This document shows, in pieces, positions 21,354 through 35,700 of a stretch of 64,000 bases of DNA; within the stretch, counting starts at the first letter, position 1; each line of letters begins with the position of its first letter. The stretch is from Magnetospirillum sp. Lineage in GTDB: Bacteria; Pseudomonadota; Alphaproteobacteria; Rhodospirillales; Magnetospirillaceae. Location of the stretch: positions 11,354 through 75,353 of the forward strand of contig JACPDP010000029.1 of NCBI GenBank assembly GCA_016183945.1. Reading direction: 5' to 3'. The notes beneath the pieces are model-generated. The model worked only from the letters and a program-made list of their open reading frames with translations, did no database searches and was not told the DNA's origin. A program made the position numbers and the translations under genes.

Positions 21354-21579
21354 ACCGCGAAGGTCTTGCCACCCGGGGCCACATAGGACAGCGCCGTCGA
21401 GGCCAGCAACCTCACCGGCCTGGGGGCCGGTGATGCCGTCACCGTCGAATTCTGGGCCAGCTTCCAGAGTGGCGCGCACTCGACGGCGCTGTCCTATGTG
21501 GCCCCGGGTGGCAAGACCTTCGCGGTCTACGCGGCGGGCAGTAGCCTTGGCGTGATGTTGGATGGCCAGGCGGTGGCGC
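21301..21579. repeat. Perfect 101-bp inverted repeat with 77-bp spacer, breaking the giant gene
   Basis: Bases 21301-21401 are the exact reverse complement of 21479-21579; the spacer is 21402-21478. The right arm is ordinary LamG coding sequence. The left arm reads nonsense in the gene's frame, with TAG at 21351 and TAG at 21384. Its first 11 bases (GCGCCACCGCC) also fit the expected Ig-domain sequence, so they form a microhomology at the junction. Confidence 0.92.
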
Positions 21580-24500
21580 TGCAGGCGCTGCCGGGGCGGA
21601 CGACCAGCATTGTCGTTGACGAGTGGACCCACGTCGCCGTCAGCTTCGACACGTCGGGCAGGCTTGAGCTGCTGAGGAATGGTGAGGTCGTCGCCTACGC
21701 CACCGGCCTCAACCTCAGCGGCTATGCCGCCAGCGGCGGTACCCTGGTGCTGGGTCAGGACCAGGCGCTGGCGGGCGGCGGCTTCGTCAACACCCACGCC
21801 ATGCTCGGCGCGCTCGACTCGGTGCGCGTCTGGAACACCGCCCGCAGCGCTGTCGATGTCCAGGATGGCATGGACGGCACCTTCAGCACCGGCACCACCG
21901 GGCTGGTGGCCTCGTATTCGCTCGACGATGTCAGCGGCAACACGGTTGCCAACGGGGTCGGCGGCACCAATACCCTGGCCCGGTTCGGCGACCTGGGGCG
22001 GGCCGGGCTGGTGACGCGGATCGAGGATCAGGGGCCGTACACCACCGTGTTGCATGGCATCGACGTCGATGCGGGCGATACACTGACCTACAGCCTGACC
22101 GCCGGCGGCGGTACCGACGGCACCACCACGCTGACCGCCGACGGCTCGCTGAGCTTTACCCCCACCGCCAATTTCCACGGCACCCATACCGTTTCGGTTG
22201 AGGTCACCGACAGCCACGGCGCCACCTACAGCCGCAACCTCGATATCGTGGTCACTGCGGCCAACGACGCGCCCACCCCCGTCACCAGATCCACCTACGA
22301 CTTCGAGGGCCTGACTGCTGGCCAGACCATCGATGGGCAGGACGGCTGGGTTGCGAACAACACCGACGTCACCACGGTCGGCACCGTTGCCTCGTCCGGC
22401 CTCTATGTCGGATCGACCGCCTATTCACCGGGGACGGTGGCGGGGGTGGCGCGCGTGATTTCGCGGCTGGCCGATGGCGACTTCGCCATGCCGGCAGTGG
22501 CCGCGGGCGACAAGATCGTTCTCGAATATGACTTTACCCCCAACTATTGGGGCGCCGGCCTGCAGCTCGGTTACGATGCCAATAGTGACGGCGACCTGAT
22601 CGGCGACACCGGGGAGGTGGCCATCGGCGTCGGGTTCAGGCAGGAAGGCGGGGAGAGGGTCGCTGTCTACGACGCGCTCGGCAATGCCACCGAAACCGCC
22701 TTCGATCTCACCGTTGGATACAACGAGTGGGCCCGCTTCCGCTTGACGCTCGACACCGCCGCCAATGGCGGCCAGGGCGCCTTGAGTGTGCAATTGCGCG
22801 ACCTGACGCACGCCGGGGCGTGGACGACGGTGGTGCAGAACGTCAACGCCCACCTCGATTTCAACGCCATTACCACGGCCAATCCGAACTTGTGGAACGG
22901 CCTGGTGTTCGCAGCCTCCAACGCGGAAGCCAAGCTCGACAATATCAGTTACGAAATCGATTACGCTTCGGTCAAACCGGTCGCCTTCACCGGCACCACC
23001 GCCGCCCCCATCGTGATCAGCGACGCTGACCTGCTGGCCAATTTCAGCGACGTCGACGGCGACGCGCTGCACGTCCAGAGCATCACCGCCAGCAATGGCA
23101 CCGTCAGCGGCGATGGCAACGGCCACTGGCTGGTGACGCCGCCGACGGCCGGCGGGACGATCAACCTCGGCTATGTGGTGGCCGACGGCCATGGCGGCAT
23201 CGTCAACGGTTCCGCCACGGTCGCCGCCACCTTCGTCAACCATGCCCCCGTGCTGGACATCGGCGCCACGCCGACCCTGCCGATCATCTCCGAGGACTTC
23301 GTCCCCAGCGGCGGCGGCCTCGACGGGGCGACCATGGTGTCGAGCCTGCTGGCCGCCCGGACCAGCGACGTCGACGGCACGGCCACTCCAAGGATGGCCG
23401 TGGTCGGTGCCGACACCACCCACGGCTCGTGGTTCTACAGCACCGATTGGGGCGCGACCTGGTCCGCCATGGGCGCGGTGTCCGAGACTTCGGCGCGCCT
23501 GTTGGGCGATTCGAACCATCTGCGCTTCGTGCCGATGGGGGACTGGAACGGCACCGCCACCATCTCCTACCGGGGGGTGGACGTCTCTTGCCTCGCCGGC
23601 AACGGCTCGCTGGTGGACGCCAGTGTCAACGGCGGCACCACCGCCTTCAGCGCGGCGGCCGAGACGGCGTCGATCAGCGTCACGGCGGTGGACGACACAC
23701 CGGTGGCGCTGGGGCCGCGCGGCGATGTGGCGGCGTTCGCGGGCGACTATGCGACGAGGACGTTAACCCTCGGCACCGCCGTCACCGTCGAGTTCCGCGC
23801 CAACGCGCCGGCCGATGCCCGGATGCTCGACTACGCCGTCGGCACCACCGACGATGCGTTCTCCATCTGGCGCGACGCCGGCACCCTGACGGTCTCCATC
23901 GCCGGGGTTACCTGCGTCACCAACATCCCGGTGGAGGCCAGCCAATGGCACCACTGGGCGGTGACCTGGAACAAGGCCGACGGTGCGGTGCAGGTATTCA
24001 AGGACGGCACGCTGGCTTGGACCGGCAGCAACATCGCCACCAACCTCGACATCTCCGGCACCGGAACGCTGGCGCTGGCCCAGGATCGGACGGCCGGCGG
24101 CAGTCTGAATGGAACCAGCAGCACGGTGATGATGGACGACGTGCGGGTGTGGAATACCGTGCGCACCGCGTCGGACATCAAGAGCAAGATCAACGAAACG
24201 ATCTCTGGCGGCGATCCCAACTACGCCCAACTGGCGGCGCAGTGGAGCTTCGATGGCGGCACTCTGAACGACAGTTCCGGCAACACCCTGACACTGACCG
24301 AAGTCGGCGCCATCGGGCAGTACGCGGCCTCCGGCGAGGGCGCTGCCATCGCTATCACCGGGCTGGGTGTGCACGAGGTCGACGGGCAGACGGTGCAGGT
24401 GATGCTGACCGGGGTCGGCGGCGCGCTGACGCTGGGCAGCATCACCGGGGTGACCTTTACCACGGGCGACGGCTCGAACGACACCACCATGAGCTTCTCC

Positions 24501-27500
24501 GGCAGCGTGGCCGACGTCAATGCAGCGCTTGCCACTCTGACCTACGCCCCGACGGCGGGATTCGTCGGCGCCCACACCGTCACCATGCAGGCGGGTGATT
24601 TCACCAACGGAACGGTCAACGGAACGAGCACCGCCAACGTTTCGGTCGAGGTCATTGCGCCGCTGGAGGTGATGGGGGCGGCGACCCGGGTCGACCAACT
24701 GCGGCTCGCGGGAAGCGATTACGCTTCGGCGTCGGTGCCCCTGTCCAGTGAAGCCGGCACGGTGGAATTGTGGCTGCAGAAGGGGCAGTGGAACCTTGCC
24801 TCCACCGATGAAATGATCATCGGCAACAACATCAGGCACGATGTGACCGGTGCGGTTTATCTCAGCGACAGTGCAAGCTACGGTTTGCATTTCCGTTACG
24901 GTGGTGTCGGCGTCGCAGACGCCGGGAATAATGCCATCACCTATAACGGCAGCGACAGCTGGACCGCCGGGTCGTGGCACCACTTGGCCATCAGCTGGGA
25001 ACGCACCGCCGGCCTGACGACGCTCAAGCTGTATGCCGACGGCACCATGGTCGGCTCGACCACCCCGTCGCTGCAAATTCCCGCCGACAAGCTGGCCGAG
25101 TGGGTGATCGGCAAGGAACTCGATCCGACCGACCCATTGCAGGGGTCGGTGACCGATGTCCGCTTGTGGACGACGGCGCGCTCGCAGGCCGAGATCGCCG
25201 ACGCCATGCACACCCGGCTGGACGGCACCGAGACCGGCCTGGCCGCCAACTGGACCTTCGAGGGCGGCGCCACCGGCGGTGTGATCGAGGATGCCAGCGG
25301 TCATGGCCACACTCTGGGCACGGCCCATTCGGTCAGCGACGATTTCAGCAGCAACACTCTCGATCCGAGCAAGTGGACGGTGGTCAGCGGCAACACCACC
25401 GGGCACGCGCTGTCCGTCGCGGGCGGCCGTGTCGTCAGCACCAACCGTGATCTGCTGTGCACCAAGGACCAGTTCGTGCCGACCGCCGACCATCCGGTGG
25501 TCGTCACCGGCACCTGGGTGCCGGGGGAGGCCGGCAACCTCCTGAGCGTCGTTACCCGTGGCGACGCCAGTTCCCTGAGCGGCTCTTCCAACGCCGGGCA
25601 TGGCATCGTGGCGTGGAGCTCAGCCAACAACATTTATATCTGGGGGCTTGGCGACGCCTCGGGCACGGTGGGGACCGCGACCGGCGATTCCACGCTGACC
25701 ACTGTCGCCAACCACACCTACGCGTTCGAGGTCGTCGACGACGGCACGCACGTCACCTTCAACGTCCGCGATCTCGACGACGCGGCGAACACCGCGTCGA
25801 TCACCGCCGCCAGCAGCTACGCCTCGTCCACCAATCAGGTCATCGTCTACGGGCGCGAGGGCGACGGCACCAATACCTACACCTCCTACTTCGACAACCT
25901 GAGCGTCGAGCAGGCCCGAGCCACGGTGCTCGCGCCGCCGGCCGCCGCCACCCGCTTCGATGGCGACGACGCGCTGACCACCGCCGCGCCGGTGACCACC
26001 GCCACCGACAACGTCACCCTGGAAGCGTGGGTCAACTGGGACGGCACCAATACGGCCACGACAAAATTCATCCTCTACAATGGCGACGGCAGTTTTTCCG
26101 GCTACGGCCTCGGCGTGCACGACAATGGCGTTCTGTTCCTGTTGGCCGGCGGCGTCGTGGAGCAGGACATCGGCTACTCCCTGAGGTCCAACGAGTGGAC
26201 CCATCTGGCGGCGGTGCGCGACAACGGGACCTGGAAGATCTATATTGGCGACGAGGTCGTCTACACGACGACCGGCGCCGTGCCGAATGGCTTCGGCGGC
26301 AACCCCGGCAATACGTTGATCGGTCAAGCCTTCACCGGCGAGATCGCCGACGCCCGCATCTGGACTGTAGCCCGCAGCGGTGCCGAAATCGCCGAGACCA
26401 TGGACGGGAGTCTGACCGGCTCCGAAACCGGCCTGGCGGCGTGGTGGCCGCTGGCCGACGCCACCGGCCTCAATCTCAAGAGCGGCGGCGCCACCGCCAC
26501 CGCCAGCGGTGCCCCGGTCGCCACCGAGGCTGGCCCGGCCCTGTTCGACGACACCCTGGTCACCAGCGAGGACCGCTCCATCCTCGGCAAGCTGGCCGAC
26601 ACCAGCGATGCGGCGACCACCTATACCGTTCAGGACACCCCCGACCACGGCACCCTGACGCTGAACGCCGACGGCAGCTTCCTCTACAAACCCACCATTG
26701 GCTACGCGGGCAGCGACAGCTTCACCGTGCATGTGGTGGACGGCGTCCATACCCCGGTGGACAAGACCATTTCGATCACGGTCGAGGACACCACGCGGGT
26801 CATCGGCGTCCAGGTGATCGAGCCGCACACCGCCGGGGTACATTTGGATGGCAACAGCGCGGTGGCGACGACGGCGGTGGTCACTGCCGCCACGGCCAAT
26901 GTAACCCTGGAAGCCTGGGCCAAGGTCGATGAAATCCCGTCCTCGACCAGCCGGACCATCTTCGGCAACGGCACCCAGTCGAGCAGCGGCTACTGCATCC
27001 AGGTGGATTCGACCGGCCATATCGGCCTGTCCGTCTGGGGTGTCCAAGACATCTTCTCGACGACGGTCGTCAACCTGGGCGAATGGCATCACTACGCCGC
27101 CGTGCTCGGCACCGGCAACGCCTGGACTCTCTACATGGATGGCCAGTCCATCCTGAGCACCACCGCCATCGCGGCGGCGAACACTCCCAACGGGGCCACC
27201 ACGGTCGGCAACACCGGTGGTGTCGGCTTCACCGGTGAAGTGGCCGAAGCCCGCATCTGGACCGTGGCCAAGACCCAGGCCGAAATCGTGGCCGGCATGA
27301 ATACCATCGCCGCCGGCACCGAAGCCGGTCTGGCCGGCCATTGGTCGCTGGATGGCACCCTGGCCGGCGGCACCCTGGCCTCGCCCGTCACCCTGACCGC
27401 CTACGGCAACCCGACCTTCTTCGGCAACGAGCCGGTGGTGGCCGAGGCCTCGTCGCTGTCCACCACCGAGGACGGGGTGATCCAGGGCACCCTGGTGGCG

Positions 27501-30500
27501 GAGGACGGCGATGGCGCCGTCCTCACCTTCGGCACCATCACCAATGGCACCACCGCCCATGGCGGCCACGTTACCGTCGCGGCGGACGGCAGCTTCACCT
27601 ATCACGCGCCGACCGGTTACGCCGGGGAAGACAGCTTCACCGTCGCCGCCAACGACGGCTCGGCCTACACCACCAGTGGCACCATCAGTGTCACCGTGGT
27701 TGACGACACCCGGGTGCTGGGCGCCGTCGCGGCCGGTGGGCGCTTCCATTCCGCAGGCGATTCGGTGATTGCGTTGAGCAACGCCACCAGCCTCGCCACC
27801 GCCGCCGGCAGCTTCACCTGGGAGACCTGGGTGCGCTCGACCGCCACCGCCAAGCGCCAGGATCTCATCGACGTCCACGGCATCAACACCTCGTTCAACC
27901 GGCTCTATATCGGGGCCGACAACAAGCTGCACTTCGAAAACGAGGCCAACGCCGGCCCGACCTCGGCCGCCACGGTGGCCGATGGCGGCTGGCACCATGT
28001 GGCCGCCGTCTACGACGCGACGGCGGGGAGCGTGCAGCTTCTGGTCGACGGCGTCGCCTCGGGCGCTCCGGTGTCGATGCCGGTCAATGTGGGCGTCAAC
28101 GCCAATGACACCGCCGTCACCCTGGGCGGGCTCAACGACCAGAGCGTCTACAGCAACATGCTGGTGGGCGAGCTCGACAACACCCGCATCTGGAGCACGG
28201 CGCGCACCGCCGACCAGATCCAGGCGGCCATGCACGGCCAGCCCGCGGCATCCGAGCCCGGCCTGCTCGGCTCGTGGACCTTCAACGAGGGCGACGACGG
28301 CGCCGTCGATCATGCCGGCGGCAACAACACCGGCCGGATCTGGACGCGCAGCCCCTGGCATCTCGACGACACGGTGCTGCACATGGCCGGCGGCAGCGGC
28401 ATCGCGATCGCCAGTCCGTCCGTCCTGTTCACCAACGGCACCGTCAACCCGCCGCTGACCCTGGAAGCCTGGGTGCGGACCAGCAAGGCGGGCGTCACCG
28501 ATCTGATCCGGATTGGGCAGGCCAGCGATGCCGACGTGATCTTCTGGTGGATCAACGGCGGCACGATGCATTTCAGCGGTTACGACGGCGTGGGGACCGC
28601 CTACGGCCAGATCAACGGCACGACCGTCGTCAACGACGGCGAGTGGCACCACCTGGCGGTGACCATTTCCGGCTCGAACACGGTCTCGTTTTACATCGAC
28701 GGCTTGGCCGACGCGGTCTCGGGCACCCTGAACGGCCACAGCTTCAATCCCACCCAGGTGACCATCGGCAACGGATTGCTCGGGGAGATGGCCGACGCCC
28801 GCATCTGGCAGGGCGTGCTGCCGCAGAACGAAATCTCGTCGAACATGAACGTCGCCGATCCGACAAGCATCAACGGCACGCTGGCGGGCCACTGGCCGCT
28901 GGACGAGGGCTCCGGCACCACGGTGGTCGATTCGGCCGGTAATGACAACAGCGGCACCGTCACCGGCGGCTCATGGGTGGACAAGTTCACGTCGTCCGGC
29001 ATCATCGACCCGCCCGACACGGCGATGCATTTCGACGGCAGTTCGTTCGTCAGCCTGGGTGACGTCAACAACCTCGGCACCGGCGACTTCACCATCGAGA
29101 CCTGGATCAACCCGGCCACGCTCGCCAGCGACCAGATCATCATGCTGAAGGGCAAGTCCGACGACCCCACGGGCCAGATAGCGCTGATGATATCTGGCGG
29201 CCGGCTCGTGTTCGCCGGCGGCGGATTGTGGGACGCGACCAATGGCTGGCATTTGCAGTCGGGCATGGAGGCTTTGAAGGCTGGTGAGTGGCAGCACGTG
29301 GCGGTGACCCGCCAGGGCAGCAGCTACAGCCTGTACCTCGGCGGCACCCTGATCGGCACCGCCACCGGCACCGCCAATTACGACTACACCAACGCATACG
29401 ATTTGCGCATCGGGTCCCACCAGGTGGCGTCAGGTGGAGGGGGTGCCGATTTCTTCTCTGGTGAAATCGCCGATTTCCGCATCTGGAACAAGGCTCTGAC
29501 CGAGGACCAGCTTTGGGACTCCATCGAGACGCCGGCCACCGGCAGCGAACCCGGGCTGGTGGGCGCCTGGGCGCTTGACGGCGACGTCAACGACACGAAG
29601 GTGTCCGGCGGCCACAACGGCACCGTGACCGGGACCGCGACCTACGTCGCCACCGGCCCGCTGCTGGCCGACACCACCATCGAGACCGGCCAGAACGTGC
29701 CCTATCACGGCAGCCTGCTGGCGGCGGACGGCGGCGGCGACGCCATCACCTGGGGCACCATCACCAACGGCGACACCGCCCACGGCACCGTCACCGTCGC
29801 CGCCGACGGCAGCTTCACCTACACCCCGGATGCCGGCTTCACCGGCAGCGACAGCTTCATCGTGGCGGCCAACGACGCCAGCAGCCACGACACCACCGCC
29901 ACCATCACGGTGAATGTGGAACAGACCGTGTTCTCCGGGGTCCAGGACGCCGGGGCGCGGCTGCGTCTCGACGGCAGCGCCGACTACGCCAGCGCCACCG
30001 GGATCGATCTCGCCAACAAGTCGTTCACCTGGGAGTTCTGGGCCAACCGGGCCAGTGCGATCAACAATGACTTCGCCTTGGGGCAAGGGGAGACGTCAGC
30101 TAATAATATGAGGCTGTATGCGGGGTATTTGGGGAGCCCAAACAATCCTAATTATTTCAGCTTCAATCTCGGCAACAATCAAATACTGTACCTTGACGAT
30201 ACAAACCATGTTGGTGAATGGATTCACTGGGCCGGCTCATACGACGTGGGCGAGAATGAATTCGTTCTCTACAAGAATGGGGTCGAGGTCGCTCGTCAGG
30301 AGGCTGCCGGTCCTTACCTGGGCAGTGGTTCCCTCACCGTGGGCAACGCCTGGGGCGGCTACGGCTTCCACGGCGAGCTGGACGACATCCGCATTTGGGA
30401 GGGGGTGCGCACCGCCGACGAAATCCGGGTCAATTACGACCAGAAACTCGGCGGCGGCGAGTGCGGTCTGGTGGCCAACTGGATCTTTGATGGGGACGCC

Positions 30501-32760
30501 AGCTGGGGCGGCCATGTCGAGGACCACTCGACCGCCAACCACGACCTCATCCTGGCCGGCGGTTCGGCGGCGCCCACGCTGATCGACCCGCCCAACATGG
30601 CGGTCTCGTTCGCCGACACCAGCTCGTATCTACAGGTGTCCGCCCCGGTGCTGACCGCCACCGACAACCTCACCATGGAGGCGTGGGCCAAGGCGGATAG
30701 CCTCGGTCCCGACCGCTTCGTCATGCGCAGCGGCGCCAGCGGCAGCGGCTATGCAATTGCCATCAACAACGGCGTGCCCGAGATCGTGCTCGGCGGCGTC
30801 GGCACCATGTCGGCGACCACCATCACCGTCGGTGCGGACGAATGGCACCATTACGCGATCACCCGCTCGAACGGCTCCTGGTCCCTGTATGTCGACGGCG
30901 TCAAAGCGGTCCTGACCGACACCTCCCTGGTCCCCCTTACGCCCACCACCTTCACCCGCATCGGCGAGTCCGGGGCGGGTGCCTGGGACGGCGAGATCGC
31001 CGATGTCCGCCTGTGGACCACCGCCCGCAGCCAGGCGGATATCCAGACCTTCATGTCCGAACGCTTGAGCGGCATCGAGCCCAATCTGGCCGGCTATTGG
31101 CGCCTCGACGACGGCACCGCCACCGATTCCTCGATCATCAGCCCGCACGACATGGCCGCGATCGGAACGGTGACCTACGCCACCAACGGCCCGGACATCC
31201 ACACCCTGTCCATCGAGACCAACGAGGACACCGTCTATCGCGGCATGCTCGACGGTCATGACGCGGTCGACGCGTTGACCTGGGGCACCATCACCGGCGG
31301 CACCACTGCGCATGGAACGGTGACGGTCAACGCCGATGGCAGCTTCGCGTACACGCCGACGGCCGGCTTCCACGGCAGCGACAGCTTCACCGTCACCAAC
31401 TCGGCCAACGTTTCGCAGACGGTCAACGTCACGGTGTGGGACTCCACCGAGCCGCTCGGCATCAACACGGCCGGCAGTCAGCTGCAGTTCGACGGCGTCA
31501 ACGATTACGCCACCGCGACGCTGGCCGGAAACCCGCTGTCGACGCGGGCGACGGTGGAGTTCTGGGTCAGTCTGCAGCGCCTCGGCCTGATCCAGGACCT
31601 CGCCACCCTGTCGGACGGCAATGGCCACACGGTGGTGGTGGAGGTCAATGCCGCCGGTCAGTTGTCGGTGTTGGCCAATGGCACCAGCATCATCAGCAGC
31701 ACCACGGCCCTCAGCACCTCCAGTTGGAGTCACGTCGCGGTTGTCTCCAACGAGACCGGCTTCTCGCTGTTCGTCAACGGCAGCCGGGTGGCGGGTGCCT
31801 CCACCCCGGTGATCCTGTCGCAGAACACGACCCAGACCCTGAAGCTGGGCACCGATGCCGGCAACTTCACCGAGGCGGCCTTCGACGACGTCCGCGTCTG
31901 GAGCGACGCGCGTACCGCCGAAGAGATCCACGACAGCTACCTGCGCGCCTCTGCCACCGAATCCGACAACATGGTGGGGCGCTGGAACTTCAACAGCAGC
32001 AGCTGCCCGCTCAATGACCTGTCGGGCTATGGCAACACCATGGTGCTCGGCGACGGCGCCTACAACAGCCCATCCGCGCCGCTGGTCATCAACCCGCCGG
32101 GCAGGGTGGTCAAGTTCGATGGGATCGACGATCACATGACGGTGGGCGCGCTGACCCTGACCGGCGGCAGCTACACCCTCGAAGCCTGGGTCAAGCCGAC
32201 CGCCTCTAAGGACGAGGTCATCGCCGATCTGGGCCGCGGCTCGACCTCCGAGATCATCCTCCGGGCCGATGCCGCCGGCCACCTGCAACTGGTGTCCACC
32301 AGCGACGGCGTCACCTTCGGCACTCTCACCAGCACCGGTTCGCTGGCCGGCGGCCAGTGGTCGCATGTGGCGGTGGTCAACAATGGCGGCGCCGTCCAGG
32401 TCTATGTCGACGGCGCTTATTTCCCCATGAACGGCGGAACGCTGCCGACGCCGACCGGCTCGGTGACGCTGACCGACAACATCATCGGCTGGGACGGCGA
32501 GAACACCAACACCGCCGGCGACGCCTTCGCCGGCATGCTGGGCGATGTGCGGCTGTGGACCACGGCGCGCAGTTCCAGCGAAATCGTGGCCAACATGAAC
32601 ACCCGCCTGCAGGGCGGCGAGTCCGGTCTGCTGGCCAACTGGCGTCTCGACGACCTGAGCAGCGGCACCGCCACCGTGGCCGACGACAACGCCGTGGCCG
32701 GCGGGGCCACCGACGCCACCCTGGTCGGCTTCAGCGGCCAGACCTATGTGGTGAGCAGCA
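21402..32760 (+). repeat. Array of about twelve LamG-like modules with VCBS-type spacers
   Basis: Modules start near 21402, 23700, 24690, 25930, 26820, 27720, 28360, 29010, 29940, 30590, 31450 and 32100. Each is about 600 bases with conserved EWTHVA, Y(V/L)DG, GEIADxRIWxxARSxxEI and GLxGxW motifs. Spacers of about 90 residues carry ADGSFTYTP and GSDSFTV. These are the marks of LamG-type jelly-roll domains, which in other proteins bind glycans or surface ligands. Confidence 0.75.
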
Positions 32761-35700
32761 AGGGCTCGTCCTACGGGCAGTCGCTGACCGTCGCCGAGGA
32801 CACCTTCTACAGCGGCCGGGTCACTGCCTACGACTCCGTCACCGGCGGGACCATTGCCACCGGCTACTCCCTGGTGGGGAGCACCAAGACCGCCCACGGC
32901 TTGGTCAGCATCACCGCCGACGGAACGACGACCTATACGCCGGATGCGAACTTCAGCGGCACCGACAGCTTCGTGTTCCAGGTGGCCGATCCGCAAGGCG
33001 GGCTGGCCACCAGCCAGACCATCACCGTGCAGGTGACCGCCGACGCCAATGGCCCATCCACCGCCACCTGGGGCGGCGGTACCGGCTCGTGGAATATGTT
33101 CACTAACTGGACCGGACAGGAAACGCCTGGCGCCGAGACCGCCGTGACCATCGCCGGCGGCAGTGCCGACTACTACACTTCCGGCACTTTCCACCCCACC
33201 GCCGCCTCGCTGGCCATGGCCGGCGGCACGTTCAGCGTCTCGGGCGGCACCTTCGACCTCGCCGGCAATGCCTCGGTGGGGGCGGGGGCCTTGCTGCGGA
33301 TGACGGGTGGGCAGTTGTCGGGCTCGGGCTCGTTGACCAGCAGCGGCACCATGAGCTTGACCGGCGGCAGCATCGGCATGGCGGTGGTCAATCAGGGGCT
33401 GGCCATGTTCGACGCGGCCATGCTGACCCTGACCGCCGGGTGGGACAACACCACCGGCACGTTCGAATTCGGCGGCAGCGGCTATGGCCACTCCGTGATG
33501 ATTTCCGGCGGTACCTTCGTCAATGCCGGTACCGTCCATGTGCAGGCGTCCACCGGCCACACCGTATCCGGGGCGTTCAAGAACGCGGGCCTGCTCGACG
33601 TGGACGGCTCGCTGACACTGGAACACGGTGGCCGTATCATCGAGCTGGCCGGCGGCACCATCGACGTCTCGACCGGCAACACGTTGACCATCGACGCCGG
33701 CACCACCAACCTGACCGGCAGCGTCGCCGTCATCGGCGGCGGCTCGGTCACCCTGGCGGGCAACCACACCCTCAATGTCGGCAGCGGCTACACCCATACC
33801 GGCGGTAAGTTCCTCGGCATGGGCGGCACCGTCACCGTGGTCGGCTCCGGCACCTTCACCAATGCCGGCACCCTGACGGTGGAGGGTGACACCAACGACA
33901 TCTGGTCGGTGGCGGTGGCCAACAGCGGCCGGCTCAACGTGCTGGGCAATGCCGCCTTCAACGTCGCCAACGGCCTCAGCAACACCGGCACCATCGAGCT
34001 GAACGGTACGGCGGCGGCCATGACGGGTGGCATCAACGTCACCGGCGGCACCCTGGTCAACCAGGCCGGCGGCCTCATCCATGTCGGCGCGGGAATGGGC
34101 ACCGAGGTCATCTCCGGCGCCTTCAAGACCCTGGGCCGGCTCGACATCGACGACGACTTGACGCTGAGTCACAATGGCGCCGTGATCGACGTCGCCGATG
34201 GCACCATCGACGTCGCCGCGGGCTCACGGCTGACCATCGACGGCGGCACCACCAAGCTGGACGGCAAGGTGACGCTGACCGGCGGCGGCACCGTTGATTT
34301 CGCCGGCGTCCAGACCCTGGACATCGGCACTGGCTTCATCCTGACGGCGGCGGCGGCCGATCTGCTGTCCATGAGCGGTTCGGTGACCATTGCCGGCACC
34401 GGCACCTTCACCAACCAGGGCTCGTTCACCATCGACAACAACGATGATGCCTTCACCGCCGCACTGACCAACGCCGGCACCATCGATGTGTTCAGCGGCA
34501 TGCGCAACGGCACCCCCGGCAGCGGCGGGCTCCATGTCGGTGGCGGCATGGTCAACACCGGCCTGCTCATGCTGGACAACGCCGCCGGCTATGCCAACAC
34601 AATCGATGTCGGCGCCGGCAAAACGCTGGTCAACCAAGGCAGCATCACGATCAGAGGGAGCGGAAGCTCCAGTATTTCGGGCGATTTCGATAACCAGGGA
34701 TCGCTCTACGCCACGTCGAATCTCGATCTGTACAAGACGGCCGGCAGCCTGATCAACTCGGGTACCATGACCTTGGCCGATGCCAAGACGTTGAGCGTTT
34801 CCGGCGGCGCGGACCTGCTCAATACCGGCCTGATCGACGGCGCCGGCACCATCAATCTATACGGCGCGACGCTGACCAACCAGGGCACCCTGGTGGCGGG
34901 CGGCACCGGCGGGCTGAGCATCAGCGGCGGTTATGCCATGAGCGATTTCGCCGAACTGGATGTCTCGGTGCAGGGAAGCACGGCGCCGGTGGCCACCAGC
35001 CTGCATATGACGTCGGGCACGGCATTGCTGGACGGCACCCTGAAGGTCTCGTTCCTCAATCACATGCCCACCGATGGGCAGGTCATTACCGTCGTCTACG
35101 GCAGCCACTCGGGCGAATTCATGGGCGACGACGGGGTGGCCGACACCGGCGACGAGATCGAGGTCGTCGGCCTCGGCGCCGACTGGACGGCCAGTCTCGA
35201 CTATTCGTCGCCCACCGCCGTCACCGTCACCTTCCACATGGTCGACAAGAGCAGCTTCGATGCGACCTCGGGCACCTGGGGCACCGCCGCCAACTGGCTT
35301 GGCAGCGACATTCCCAGCACAGCCGAGACCGCCGAAATCGCCGTCGGCAAGTCGGTGCAGGTCGACACGGCGGCAGCGGCCTCCTCCATCACCGACGCCG
35401 GCAGCCTGGCGCTGGTGGCCGGCGGCACGCTGACGGTGGGGACCACCCTGCTGGTGGCCAGCGGCGGCGCGCTCGACCTGTCGGGCGGCGTTCTCAGCGG
35501 CGGCACGGTCATCGTCGAAGGCGCCGTGTCGCTGCACAGCGGTACCATTGCCTGCGGCGGCGCCATGGAGGTGTATTCCGCCGTCAACCTGACCGATGCG
35601 ACGATGACGCTCGACCGTGCCCTCGACCTGTGGGGCGTCACCACGCTGAACGACACCCAGTTCTCGGGGGCGGGCACCATCGACCTGTTCGGCAATTCGA

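Noticed and set aside
21301..21401. Insertion sequence or transposon end at the break in the giant gene
   Set aside because: No transposase, no target duplication, and the arm is simply a reversed copy of the adjacent LamG coding DNA.
21402..32760. CRISPR-like or minisatellite array suggested by many repeats
   Set aside because: The repeats are about 600-base coding modules that keep frame and diverge as protein domains; no short direct repeats with uniform spacers.
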